Assembly: GCF_021458635.1 (NCBI RefSeq)
Contig: NZ_JAIRDQ010000006.1
Location: forward strand, 373,105 to 437,104
Length of the DNA: 64,000 nucleotides
From: Bradyrhizobium monzae
GTDB taxonomy: Bacteria; Pseudomonadota; Alphaproteobacteria; Rhizobiales; Xanthobacteraceae
Direction: 5' to 3'
The notes under the pieces are model-generated. The model saw only the letters and a list, made by a program, of their open reading frames with translations, was not told where the DNA came from and searched no databases. How positions within the stretch are numbered: position 1 is the stretch's first letter; the number at the start of each line of letters is the position of its first letter. The position numbers were made by a program, and so were the translations under genes. This document shows positions 41,468 to 51,259 of the stretch, one piece after another.

Positions 41468-41653
41468 TCAACGCGTCGCGACAACATCAGCGACCTGCGC
41501 GGGGGCGAGATGCGAGCGCGCGACGGAGACCGAGAACACCGACGCCAATACGCAGAGCATGCAGAGCCGCATCCGCACCGTCCTGCGATCGGAGATCGGC
41601 AGGAACACGAAAAACATCATCGCCAGAACCAGCAAAACGTCGAACAGAAGCAT
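41468..41653 (-). CDS. small putative membrane peptide
   Basis: This 61-residue frame has GGGAGAG seven bases before its ATG. It has a strong N-terminal hydrophobic helix (MLLFDVLLVLAMMFFVFLPI), a short basic loop (SDRRTVRMR) and a second weaker one (CMLCVLASVFSVSVA). This reads as a two-helix inner-membrane peptide. No family is recognised. It may be expressed together with the coiled-coil protein downstream on the same strand. Confidence 0.45.
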   Translation of the reverse strand: MLLFDVLLVLAMMFFVFLPISDRRTVRMRLCMLCVLASVFSVSVARSHLAPAQVADVVATR

Positions 41654-41883
41654 CGATCTCTCCCTCGAAACGAAGGGGAGGATGACCCGCTACCACCGCC
41701 CGGTATGTGGGTGGCGTCACACACCCGATGGCTGGCCTCGCGCGCATGGTGGCGAGCCGGGCACGACGGCGGAGGTCCGGCAGGCGCTGGCGAAGGGTTG
41801 ACGCGCCGAGCGACCGCGGAACCGCCATCTTTCATCCGTCCGTCGGTTGTATTCGTGGGCGCGGAGTCCTATGCGTAGGCGCC

Positions 41884-43905
<2,022 letters not shown>

Positions 43906-44151
43906 CGGGCGAGAGCAAAAACGCGCCCGATGCCGTCGCCCTTGAAAACGAAAGTCGAAAACAACCCCATGCACAGTAGCCGGGGATAGCGAAATCAGGC
44001 GCTTAAAGCGCAACGAGATTTGGGTGAACCGTCATCACGCTTGATCTTGTTGTTCAAGCACGATTTTCTGAAAACCCGCAGAACGCTTGACCCGTCGGGC
44101 AAAACAGGCGCATGGTGACATCATCGGGACTGTGGGCCGGCCCCTCGCCCG

Positions 44152-44369
44152 CTACTCCGTATCGATATCCTCGAGCTTCACGCCGCGTCCTGCGCGCAAA
44201 CTATTCCGTGCCTGTTCGACACGCTGCAGGAAACGAGGATCAGCACCCCGGCTGGCTTGCCGTGACGCGTGATGACGATCTCCTGCGTTTCCGCTTCACA
44301 GAACACCCGGACGTCGTCCACACGCAGCCTGTATTGCGGCCGGCGCTTTCCGTCAGATGCGCTCAAGAC
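44152..44369 (-). pseudogene. decayed toxin-antitoxin remnant (RelE tail plus Phd/YefM-type antitoxin)
   Basis: On the minus strand a RelE-type C-terminus (RRPQYRLRVDDVRVF) runs directly into an antitoxin segment (TQEIVITRHGKPAGVLI). After a frame change it continues as DPRFLQRVEQARNSLRAGRGVKLEDIDTE then TAG at 44152. These three pieces belong to a toxin and a prevent-host-death antitoxin but are fused by internal deletions and a frameshift. No start or intact gene remains. Nothing else coding is seen in 43906-44151. Confidence 0.6.
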
Positions 44370-44389
44370 CGGTTGACTTCGCGCCAATA

Positions 44390-44410
44390 ATGTAACATGT
44401 AAAGTTACAT
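44390..44410. promoter_or_regulatory. putative Rrf2 operator overlapping its start codon
   Basis: atgtaac and gttacat are perfect 7-bp arms with a 7-bp spacer; the right arm covers the first two bases of the ATG at 44409. Binding there would block translation start or transcription, which suggests tight autoregulation. Confidence 0.65.
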
Positions 44411-44867
44411 GAAACGAGACAGCCGTCTATCCGGCGTTCTGCACGTGCTGCTGCACATGGCGCAGAAGCCGGGCCCCTTCACGTCCGAGACTTTGGCGAA
44501 GGCCATGGACACGAATCCCGTGGTGATCCGCCGCATCATGGCTGGCTTACGGGACCTCGGTTATGTCCGCTCCGAAAAGGGACACGGCGGCGGCTGGACG
44601 CTCGCCTGCGACCTTTCCAAGGTGACGCTGCGCGACGTTTACATCGCACTCGGTAGTCCCACGCTTCTGGCCATGGGCAACCGGACGGAGGCGCCCGATT
44701 GCCTCGTCGAGCAGGCCGTGAATGCCGTGCTCGATCAGGCATTCCATGATGCCGAAGCGCTGCTGCTGGCGCGCCTCGGCGAGGTGACGCTGGCCATGCT
44801 GAGCGACGACCTGCGCAAGCGCCTCGGGTCGCGAAAGCATCAGGGCATGAGCGCACATCACGGGTGA
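44409..44867 (+). CDS. Rrf2-family transcriptional regulator lacking cluster cysteines
   Basis: This 152-residue Rrf2 protein has a helix-turn-helix in TSETLAKAMDTNPVVIRRIMAGLRDLGYVRSEKGHGGGWTLA and the family LRDVYIALG segment. Only two Cys are present (LACDL, DCLVE), not the three needed for the Fe-S cluster of IscR or NsrR, so it likely senses by another means. It starts 20 bases before a methyltransferase gene's end of gap and is probably co-transcribed with it. Confidence 0.88.
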   Translation: MKRDSRLSGVLHVLLHMAQKPGPFTSETLAKAMDTNPVVIRRIMAGLRDLGYVRSEKGHGGGWTLACDLSKVTLRDVYIALGSPTLLAMGNRTEAPDCLVEQAVNAVLDQAFHDAEALLLARLGEVTLAMLSDDLRKRLGSRKHQGMSAHHG

Positions 44868-44887
44868 TGAACTCAGCAGGACGACAG

Positions 44888-45571
44888 ATGACCGACATTC
44901 AAAACGCGTTCGCCGATCCGCAGATGGTGGCGAAATACACCGAAGGACCGCCGCGCTTCGTTCCCGGCTACAATTCCATGCTGTCGATGGCAGCGATTCT
45001 TCTGGCCGAACGCGCGCGTGAAGATGCGCGAATACTCGTCCTCGGTGCCGGCGGGGGCCTGGAAATGAAGGCCTTCGCGCAAGTGCAGCCACGCTGGAGC
45101 TTCGATGGCGTGGATCCGTCCGCCGCGATGCTCGATCTCGCGAAACAAACGCTTGGACCGCTGGCATCGCATGCGCATCTGCACCAAGGCTATATCGACG
45201 GTGCGCCGGAGGGACCATTCGACGGCGCGACGTGCCTGTTGACGCTACACTTCGTCGACGTGGAGGAACGGCTGCGGATAGCCTCCGAAATCCGCCGCCG
45301 CCTCAAGCCTGGCGCACCGTTCGTGGCGGCCCATTTCAGCATTCCCGGCGACCACCATGAACGCCCGCTGTGGCTCTCGCGATATTCTGCGTTTCTGGCC
45401 GCATCCGGCGTCGAGCCCGACAAGGCGGCCGCAGCGCGGAAAGCGGTCGATGGCCAATTGAGCATTTTGGCACCAGAGCAAGATGAGGTGATCTTGCGCG
45501 ATGCCGGCTTCTCCGATCCAACGCTGTTCTACGCCGGGTTCACCTTCCGCGGCTGGGTCGCATATGCCTGA
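44888..45571 (+). CDS. class I SAM-dependent methyltransferase
   Basis: This roughly 227-residue Rossmann methyltransferase has motif I ILVLGAGGGLEMKAF near residue 58, an acidic residue in FDGVDPSAAML (motif II), and DGATCLLTLHFVDVEERL (motif IV). The ATG at 44888 (MTDIQNAF) follows AGGACGAC; the frame opens slightly earlier at 44864. It follows the Rrf2 regulator by 20 bases, a pairing that suggests an Rrf2-controlled detoxification methyltransferase. The substrate cannot be told. Confidence 0.87.
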   Translation: MTDIQNAFADPQMVAKYTEGPPRFVPGYNSMLSMAAILLAERAREDARILVLGAGGGLEMKAFAQVQPRWSFDGVDPSAAMLDLAKQTLGPLASHAHLHQGYIDGAPEGPFDGATCLLTLHFVDVEERLRIASEIRRRLKPGAPFVAAHFSIPGDHHERPLWLSRYSAFLAASGVEPDKAAAARKAVDGQLSILAPEQDEVILRDAGFSDPTLFYAGFTFRGWVAYA

Positions 45572-45625
45572 GGCGACGCCGCTTAGTGCCTTGACTGGAG
45601 TCACCTGTCCGCAAGCCTTCGCCAC

Positions 45626-46756
45626 CTACTCGGCAAGCTTGGCAAGCGGATTCACGTCCGGCTTCTGTTCACCCAGCGCCTGGCCCTGGGCCATGCGCTG
45701 GCGGATCATGGCGACAACCGGTCCCACCTGCTCGAACGCGCGATCATGGGCGTCATCGCCGGCGACCGCCAGTTTCGTCAGGTCGTAGACGTCGATCCGG
45801 TCGCGCGCGAGTTCGCTTCGGTAGGGCTCCTGGGTCGGGTCGATATCGCCCAGGCGGGCGACGTCGCCCCAGATCGTCTTCGACAGCGAGAGCGCGCCGT
45901 CGTCGCGCGAGACGAACAGCGAGATCGGCGGCCGCACGCCACCCATCCGGTTCAGTTGCGATCGGAAGACATCGACATCGACGTCGGGAGCCACCAGCAT
46001 CACATTTTTCAGCTTGCCGCGCCTCGCCGCGACAGAAGGGGCGCGGATCGCACGGCTCCGCAGCGCTTCCAGCGCGATCCAATTGCCCATCGAATGAGCC
46101 AGGAGATAGACTTCGCCGACGGCAGGCGAGCTATCGAGCGTGCTCAACACATTGTCGAGCGCGTCGCGCGAAAAATTGGCGCTTTCCCGGTCATAGGTAT
46201 AGGCGCGCAGCCGCAACTCGCCGCGCGATGGCCAGGTGAACAGCACGGGCACGACCGGAACCTTGGAATCGTGAACGATCTGCGCGAAGCGATAGACCGC
46301 ATCATCGAAGCGATTGTTGAAGCCGTGGACGAAGACAAGCACCTTGTTGCGACCCGACTGTTTCATCGCCGCGGTGAGGGATGCAGCGAAACGCGTCTTG
46401 TCGAGATAGTCGGCCGACACGGTCGTAAAATCTCGCTGGGGGTCGCCGGGCAGGCTCGCAGGCCATTGCACCTCGCCGATCTTGCGCGAAGCATCGGCCG
46501 GGATCGAGACCGTCACCTCGGCAAAGGACAGCTCGTCCGAACGCTCACCGCTGAACATCTCGCCGGGATCGACGTCCGACCGCTTGCGATTGGTCACGAC
46601 ATAGATCGGGACATTTGTGTTTCCGGGAGCGGCCTGCGCTGTCGGAACAAGCACGCCCTGCGACGGACGCCCTGCACAGCCTCCAAGGACTGCTGCGATC
46701 GACAAGGCCAACAGGACTGCTGGAGCACTGATGCGACTTGTCCGGACCACAGGCAA
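45626..46756 (-). CDS. alpha/beta hydrolase lipoprotein (DUF900)
   Basis: This roughly 376-residue protein has a lipoprotein signal (LLALSIAAVLGGC, lipobox Cys near residue 27) and a DUF900 hydrolase domain: VFVHGFNNRFDDAVYRFAQI, nucleophile elbow LLAHSMGNW near residue 225 and acid-region LVAPDVDVDVF. It would be anchored in the cell envelope facing the periplasm and hydrolyse an ester or amide of unknown nature. Starts TTG 46756 and GTG 46750 are both possible. The 264-base gap to its right contains no gene that I can see. Confidence 0.85.
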   Translation of the reverse strand: MPVVRTSRISAPAVLLALSIAAVLGGCAGRPSQGVLVPTAQAAPGNTNVPIYVVTNRKRSDVDPGEMFSGERSDELSFAEVTVSIPADASRKIGEVQWPASLPGDPQRDFTTVSADYLDKTRFAASLTAAMKQSGRNKVLVFVHGFNNRFDDAVYRFAQIVHDSKVPVVPVLFTWPSRGELRLRAYTYDRESANFSRDALDNVLSTLDSSPAVGEVYLLAHSMGNWIALEALRSRAIRAPSVAARRGKLKNVMLVAPDVDVDVFRSQLNRMGGVRPPISLFVSRDDGALSLSKTIWGDVARLGDIDPTQEPYRSELARDRIDVYDLTKLAVAGDDAHDRAFEQVGPVVAMIRQRMAQGQALGEQKPDVNPLAKLAE

Positions 46757-47020
46757 AACTCACAACTGAACGCAAGAGCGCGACAATTCATCGTCCGGGC
46801 AACGGAAGCGGCACCGGATATGAACCAGTCTACACCGGCTGAGCGTGCCGGGATGTCGCGGCGCGGCAACACCCAAAGGGCAACAGCTCTGGAACCTCGC
46901 CTCCCAGGCAAGAGTCGAACGGAATGGTTAAGAGGGGGACAGGGATGCCAACATCATGTCATGTGGCACAAAATGCATATATGCACAACCGCCGGCGCTG
47001 TCCTCGGCGATCCGGCCACC

Positions 47021-47347
47021 TCAGACAGATCGGAGGCTTTTGACGTGCTTGGAGAAGATGCGGAGCCGCTCGCGCTGCCGCCTGCCCTGCTGCTCGAAAG
47101 CGTATGATGCAACGCGCTCGACCGCGTCGCGGAGACGCCTGAATTGGGTCTCCCTTTCGTCGGGACGCGTGCCCTTCGCGCCGTCAAGGTCGTCCAGCGC
47201 GACGCTGCTTATCTCGCAGTCGACGACGCGGGCGCCGTACGTCATCGTAAACAGAAACGCCATCCGTTCCCTGTCGTAGCCAAGAACCTGGCCGCGCGTC
47301 AGCAGCACTGCGTTTTCCGCTGGGGACACTCTCGGTGGACGCGGCAA
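47021..47347 (-). CDS. DUF1488-family protein
   Basis: This protein of up to 108 residues contains LTRGQVLGYDRERMAFLFTMTYGARVVDCEISSVALDDL followed by a helix with RETQFRRLRDAVERVA, the layout of DUF1488 proteins. The furthest start is a TTG and a GTG six codons on is equally likely. It begins 3 bases after the upstream small gene, forming a two-gene operon. The function of DUF1488 is unknown. Confidence 0.65.
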   Translation of the reverse strand: MPRPPRVSPAENAVLLTRGQVLGYDRERMAFLFTMTYGARVVDCEISSVALDDLDGAKGTRPDERETQFRRLRDAVERVASYAFEQQGRRQRERLRIFSKHVKSLRSV

Positions 47348-47350
47348 TTG

Positions 47351-47689
47351 TCAGCCTACGGCTTCGCCGATGTCGCGCGACGGCAGCTCCGCGAGGCGGC
47401 TCGCCTGCGACGCAAAATCGTTGAACGCTGCGACCGCGTCGCTCATGTTGTGGCAGCCGCGGCTGTCGCGAGAGGCGTGAACGCGAAGATCGAACAGCTC
47501 CATCCAGAACAGGGGCGCCGCAGCTGAACCGGCTTCAAGCGTTTCGAACATGGTGATCTCGCAATCGCCAACGCGCTCGAGCGCAACCGTTCGTGCGCCA
47601 TGAGCGGTATGAGGAATTCCGAGCAACTTGCCGTAACTTCGCAATATCTTCACGTTTATAGGCGGCGCGGCGCCGTCACTGCTGGACAT
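47351..47689 (-). CDS. hypothetical protein paired with DUF1488 gene
   Basis: This roughly 112-residue product starts MSSSDGAAPPINVKILRSYGKLL (ATG 47689). It has an even mix of beta-like and helical segments and a C-terminal helix (MSDAVAAFNDFASQASRLAELP). No domain is recognised. It is placed 3 bases upstream of the DUF1488 gene and is divergent from the AraC regulator, which may control it. Confidence 0.6.
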   Translation of the reverse strand: MSSSDGAAPPINVKILRSYGKLLGIPHTAHGARTVALERVGDCEITMFETLEAGSAAAPLFWMELFDLRVHASRDSRGCHNMSDAVAAFNDFASQASRLAELPSRDIGEAVG

Positions 47690-47793
47690 CAAGGCCTTCG
47701 GAGCATTGGGAAAAGGGGCTGCCCCGAGAACGCAGGACCTGTCTGAGGGCAGACAACCGATTTAAGTCACGCGACACCCGGTTTCTTGTTATC

Positions 47794-48957
47794 GTGAGCC
47801 AATTATTTGATTTTCCATGCCGTGCGCGATCCGCGAGCGCGGCGGCAACGACTAAAGGGTTCGGCGTGCCGGCTGCCCGTTCGCCCCATCTGGAAGCAAT
47901 GCCCAGCGCCACCGGCGGGATCGCTCGCCTTGTATGGGCACGCCTGCTGAACGCTGGCGTTCGCGCCGACGGTTTGCTGTCAAAGGCCGGAGTGACCTAC
48001 GCGCAGATCGAGGACCGCAAGGCGCGTCTGAGCGCCGAAAGCCAGATCAAATTTCTGGAACTTGCCGCCGAGGTCCTGCACGACGACGCCCTCGGATTCC
48101 ATTTGGCGCTGGACTTCGATCTCCGAGAGATCGGCCTGCTCTACTATGTCGCGGCGTCCTCAGGGACAGTCGCCGATGCCCTGACCAAGACCGAGCGCTA
48201 TTGCCATCTCGCCAATGAGGGGATTTCGCTGCGATTTGCCGCGAAGGACATGGCGATCACGCTGAGATATGTCGGTGTGGAGCGACGGTCGGATCGGCAC
48301 CAGGTCGAATTCTGGCTCACCTCGATCATTCGCATGAACCGCGTCCTGACCAACCGCCGCGTGGTGCCGGCCCGGATCAAGGTCGCCCATCATCGTCGCA
48401 CGACGCCCGCTGAGGTCAGGTCGTTCCTGGGTTGCGAGATCGAGTTCGGGTCGGATATCGACGAGATCGTTTTCCCGCAACCCGTGGGGCTGATGCCGAT
48501 CGAGAGTGCCGATCACCATTTGAACGATCTGCTGGTGTCCTTCTGCGAGGAAGCGCTTGCACATCGGAGGCCCGGCGGGGTTTCGCTCAGATCGAGCGTC
48601 GAGAATGCCATTGCGCCATTGCTTCCCCATCGCGAGGCACGGGTCGAGGAGATCGCGCGACGGCTCGGCATGAGCCATCGCACATTGGCGCGGCGCCTTG
48701 CCTCAGAGGGGTTGACCTTCACCGGCATTCTCGACGAGCTGAAGATCGACCTCGCCAAGAGCTATTTGAAAAAGGACGAATTGCCGATTTCGCAAACCGC
48801 CTGGCTGCTCGGTTATGGCGAAGTCAGCGCATTCACCCACGCCTTCAGGCGCTGGACCGGAATGACGCCACGACAATGGCGCGCCGCGAACGCTCCCAAG
48901 CGCGCCAACGACGTCAACGATACGCCCCCTCGCGCAAAGAGCGCCCGGGCAAGCTAG
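47794..48957 (+). CDS. AraC-family transcriptional regulator (OruR/Arabinose_bd type)
   Basis: This 387-residue regulator has a long N-terminal effector domain of the Arabinose_bd type (RLVWARLLNAGVRADGLLSKAGV ... FGFHLALDFDLREIGLLYYV-like) and a C-terminal double helix-turn-helix (VEEIARRLGMSHRTLARRLASEGLTFTGILDELKIDLAKSYL; ISQTAWLLGYGEVSAFTHAFRRWTGMTPRQWR). The GTG at 47794 is the furthest start; an ATG at 47899 (MPSATGG) begins closer to the conserved part. It is divergent from the DUF1488 pair. Confidence 0.9.
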   Translation: MSQLFDFPCRARSASAAATTKGFGVPAARSPHLEAMPSATGGIARLVWARLLNAGVRADGLLSKAGVTYAQIEDRKARLSAESQIKFLELAAEVLHDDALGFHLALDFDLREIGLLYYVAASSGTVADALTKTERYCHLANEGISLRFAAKDMAITLRYVGVERRSDRHQVEFWLTSIIRMNRVLTNRRVVPARIKVAHHRRTTPAEVRSFLGCEIEFGSDIDEIVFPQPVGLMPIESADHHLNDLLVSFCEEALAHRRPGGVSLRSSVENAIAPLLPHREARVEEIARRLGMSHRTLARRLASEGLTFTGILDELKIDLAKSYLKKDELPISQTAWLLGYGEVSAFTHAFRRWTGMTPRQWRAANAPKRANDVNDTPPRAKSARAS

Positions 48958-49186
48958 GGCGTGAACTCTTGAAATCAGAGTGCTCGGCCAACGTCCGCTT
49001 TGGCGCGTATTCCGGACCTAAGTCGGACATCGCGTAAGGTGCGAAAAGGGCCCAGGGCCAGTAGCCGACCTCGACTGTCAATTCGCTGAGCATACGAGAC
49101 AGGTAGGCAGCGAGGCCGAACTTACTAAAGCTCGACTGGCGTGTTAGAAACCCTACGCTTGCCTCTTCTGGGCTGCTTGGGGGGTA

Positions 49187-50188
49187 TTGTTGAAACGTCG
49201 CGACTTCATGACGCTGGTGACTGGCTTGGTCGCGGCTGTGCCGCTCGCTTCCCATGCTCAACACGCTCCGAAGCGGCTCGCCATCTTCAACCCATCGGAG
49301 GCAAATGCCGTTCTTCGCCCCGAAACCGACCAGAGATACTTCAAGGCATTTTTTGATGAGCTTCGACGACTGGGCTATGTCGAAAACCAGAACCTGATTG
49401 TCGAACCTTTCGGAAGAGAGCAGAACACATCCGGGCCTCAGACCCTGGCTGCGGAGATTGTGCGAGGCAAACCAGACCTTGTTTACGCCGTTGGGCCGGG
49501 CGCAGCGCTCTTTAAAGAGTATACAACAACTATTCCAATAGTAGCGCTGACAGGGGATCCGATAGCCTTGGGAATGGCGGACAGTCTATCGCATCCCGGT
49601 CGAAACTTTACCGGCGCAAGTATCGATACAGGCCCCTCAATCCATGGCAAACGGATGGAGTTATTGCGCGAGATCAGTCCTGCTTTATCGAAACTCGGCT
49701 GCCTCCTTCTCCGCATTCAGCTCGATGGAGTTGCCGGTCCGGCGATCCGAGCCAATGCCCAACGGGCTGGCTTGCCGATTGCTGTCTCTCTATTGGAGTT
49801 CGGTGCAAAGGAAGCCGACTACAGGAGCGCCATCGACAGCCTTTCAGGCCAAGGTGCCAATGGGCTGATGGTGGTGGACTCACCTGAGACTTTCCGCAAT
49901 AGCCGTTTGATCGCACGGCTCGCGGCGGAAGCAAAACTTCCTTCGATCGGAGCTTTCCGCGAGTATGTCGAGGCGGGCGGCCTAATGGCCTATTCCTTCG
50001 ACCTAACAGACTTGAACAAACGTTGCGCGAGCGATGTTGATCAGATTTTCAAGGGTGCGGCCCCAGGCAACATTCCATTCTACCAAACTTCAAAATTCGA
50101 GTTGTCGGTAAACCTTGCGACAGCCTCCCATCTCGGTCTCTCCGTGCCCGCATCACTCGCCGCCAGTGCTGACTGGATTATTGAGTAG
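49187..50188 (+). CDS. ABC transporter substrate-binding protein (PF04392 type)
   Basis: This 333-residue periplasmic protein has a Tat-like/Sec signal (MLKRRDFMTLVTGLVAAVPLASHAQ) and the ABC_sub_bind fold: FFDELRRLGYVENQNLIVEPFG, VRGKPDLVYAVGPGAALF and PIVALTGDPIALGMADSLSHPGRNFTG. It starts TTG at 49187 behind GGGGGG. No permease or ATPase is adjacent. Codon use is visibly more AT-rich than its neighbours (for example acaactattccaatagtagc). Orphan members like this are numerous in Bradyrhizobium. The ligand is unknown. Confidence 0.85.
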   Translation: MLKRRDFMTLVTGLVAAVPLASHAQHAPKRLAIFNPSEANAVLRPETDQRYFKAFFDELRRLGYVENQNLIVEPFGREQNTSGPQTLAAEIVRGKPDLVYAVGPGAALFKEYTTTIPIVALTGDPIALGMADSLSHPGRNFTGASIDTGPSIHGKRMELLREISPALSKLGCLLLRIQLDGVAGPAIRANAQRAGLPIAVSLLEFGAKEADYRSAIDSLSGQGANGLMVVDSPETFRNSRLIARLAAEAKLPSIGAFREYVEAGGLMAYSFDLTDLNKRCASDVDQIFKGAAPGNIPFYQTSKFELSVNLATASHLGLSVPASLAASADWIIE

Positions 50189-50353
50189 AACGGCAATGGC
50201 GATCATCGTTCCGCTTCGGGTCATTCGCGTCGATTTTGGTATGTCCGCGTGATGTCCGGTTAGGGGATAATCTCAGAAATGCCGATTGTCCGGTTTTGCC
50301 GGTTGAACGCATCGGTTCGGATGCGATTCAAGCGCCCAAACGGGGGTCTCGAA

Positions 50354-50505
50354 TGATGCGGTATGAACTCACGGACTTTGAATGGGCTGCCATCAGGTCG
50401 TTCCTTCCGAACAAGCCGCGTGGCATTCGCCGTGTTGACGACCGGCGCGTCCACCCTCACCCGAGACGGAATTCCGATCCCGACGAAGCTATCAAAGCGC
50501 GATAG
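50354..50505 (+). pseudogene. N-terminal fragment of an IS5-type transposase
   Basis: MMRYELTDFEWAAIRSFLPNKPRG followed by IRRVDDRRV is the start of IS5-family transposases (MRYELTDxEW...LPNKPRGVPRVDDRRVLNG). The match breaks right after DDRRV and the frame stops at 50505, so the DDE catalytic part is lost. No clear terminal inverted repeat is seen on either side. The 50189-50353 stretch just before it shows no gene. Confidence 0.75.
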
Positions 50506-50749
50506 ATCCTATTGCTTGCCGCTGCCGACGGTGTCTGTTGCGCTGTCAGCCGTATATTCAACGGCACGCCCCTGGGGCAGCTCGTGGTAGCGACCGAACC
50601 CTAGACCTGCACGAAGCAGGCTGGAAGAACGCCCGGGGAGAAATCGATCTGGCAATCACCCGAAATGGGTCATCGCCAATGACCGACTTCACGATGACTT
50701 CGCACGGCGAGAACACCGGATCCGCTCAAGCCGCGGGCCGCTGCGACCC
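50506..50749. other. non-coding remnant stretch beside IS fragment
   Basis: There is no recognisable gene. The sequence has mixed frames with early stops and lower GC than the flanking regions, consistent with debris from an insertion and deletion. It ends at the flavin reductase stop. Confidence 0.4.
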
Positions 50750-51253
50750 TCACCGATCCACCGGCGCGCCCGGCCCGAGATGATACCGGCTGGAAAAGAA
50801 CACCAGCGGCGTGGTGTCGCGAGAGTCGCAGCTGGAGACTTCGGCGATGATCAGCGTGTGGTCGCTGACGTCGATTTGGCGTGTGACCTCGCAGGCGAAC
50901 CAGGCGATGCACCCGGACAGGCGCGGCAGGCCGTCGACGATGTCATAGTCGGGACTTGCGCCGGTGTTCGGCTGGCTCGCGAAGTGCCGCGACAGGTCAC
51001 GGCCATGGTCCGGCAGGACGTTGACGCAATAGCGGCCGGTCGCCGAGATCGCGCGGTGCATGCGGCCGGGCATGACGGAGACCAGCACGGTCGGCGGCGA
51101 CAGGCTGACGGTGACAAAGCTGTTCGCCGTCATGCCGCAGACGCGGCCGTGCTCGTCGAGCGCAGTCAGCACCGCGACGCCGGTCGCAAAGCGCGAGGCG
51201 GCTTCGCGGAACGATGCGGGATTGGCGCGCGCCATGTCGGTCTTCGTCCGCAT
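50750..51253 (-). CDS. flavin reductase (StyB/HpaC-like)
   Basis: This 167-residue flavin reductase-like split barrel has FATGVAVLTALDEHGRVCGMTANSFVTVSLSPPTVLVSV near residue 22 and the flavin-contacting region CIAWFACEVTRQIDVSDHTLIIAEV. It supplies reduced FAD to a partner monooxygenase. It begins 6 bases after the StyA-like stop, so it is the reductase component of a two-component system. Length matches StyB. Confidence 0.9.
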   Translation of the reverse strand: MRTKTDMARANPASFREAASRFATGVAVLTALDEHGRVCGMTANSFVTVSLSPPTVLVSVMPGRMHRAISATGRYCVNVLPDHGRDLSRHFASQPNTGASPDYDIVDGLPRLSGCIAWFACEVTRQIDVSDHTLIIAEVSSCDSRDTTPLVFFSSRYHLGPGAPVDR

Positions 51254-51259
51254 CGATCC

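Noticed and set aside
43908..43931. cgggcg...cgcccg as a terminator after the YgiQ gene
   Set aside because: The stem is only about 6 bp with a 12-base loop and no T-run, too weak to list.
48914..49264. 116-residue minus-strand frame between AraC and the ABC binding protein
   Set aside because: It overlaps the end of the AraC gene and the start of the binding-protein gene, lacks a ribosome site and has no recognised domain.
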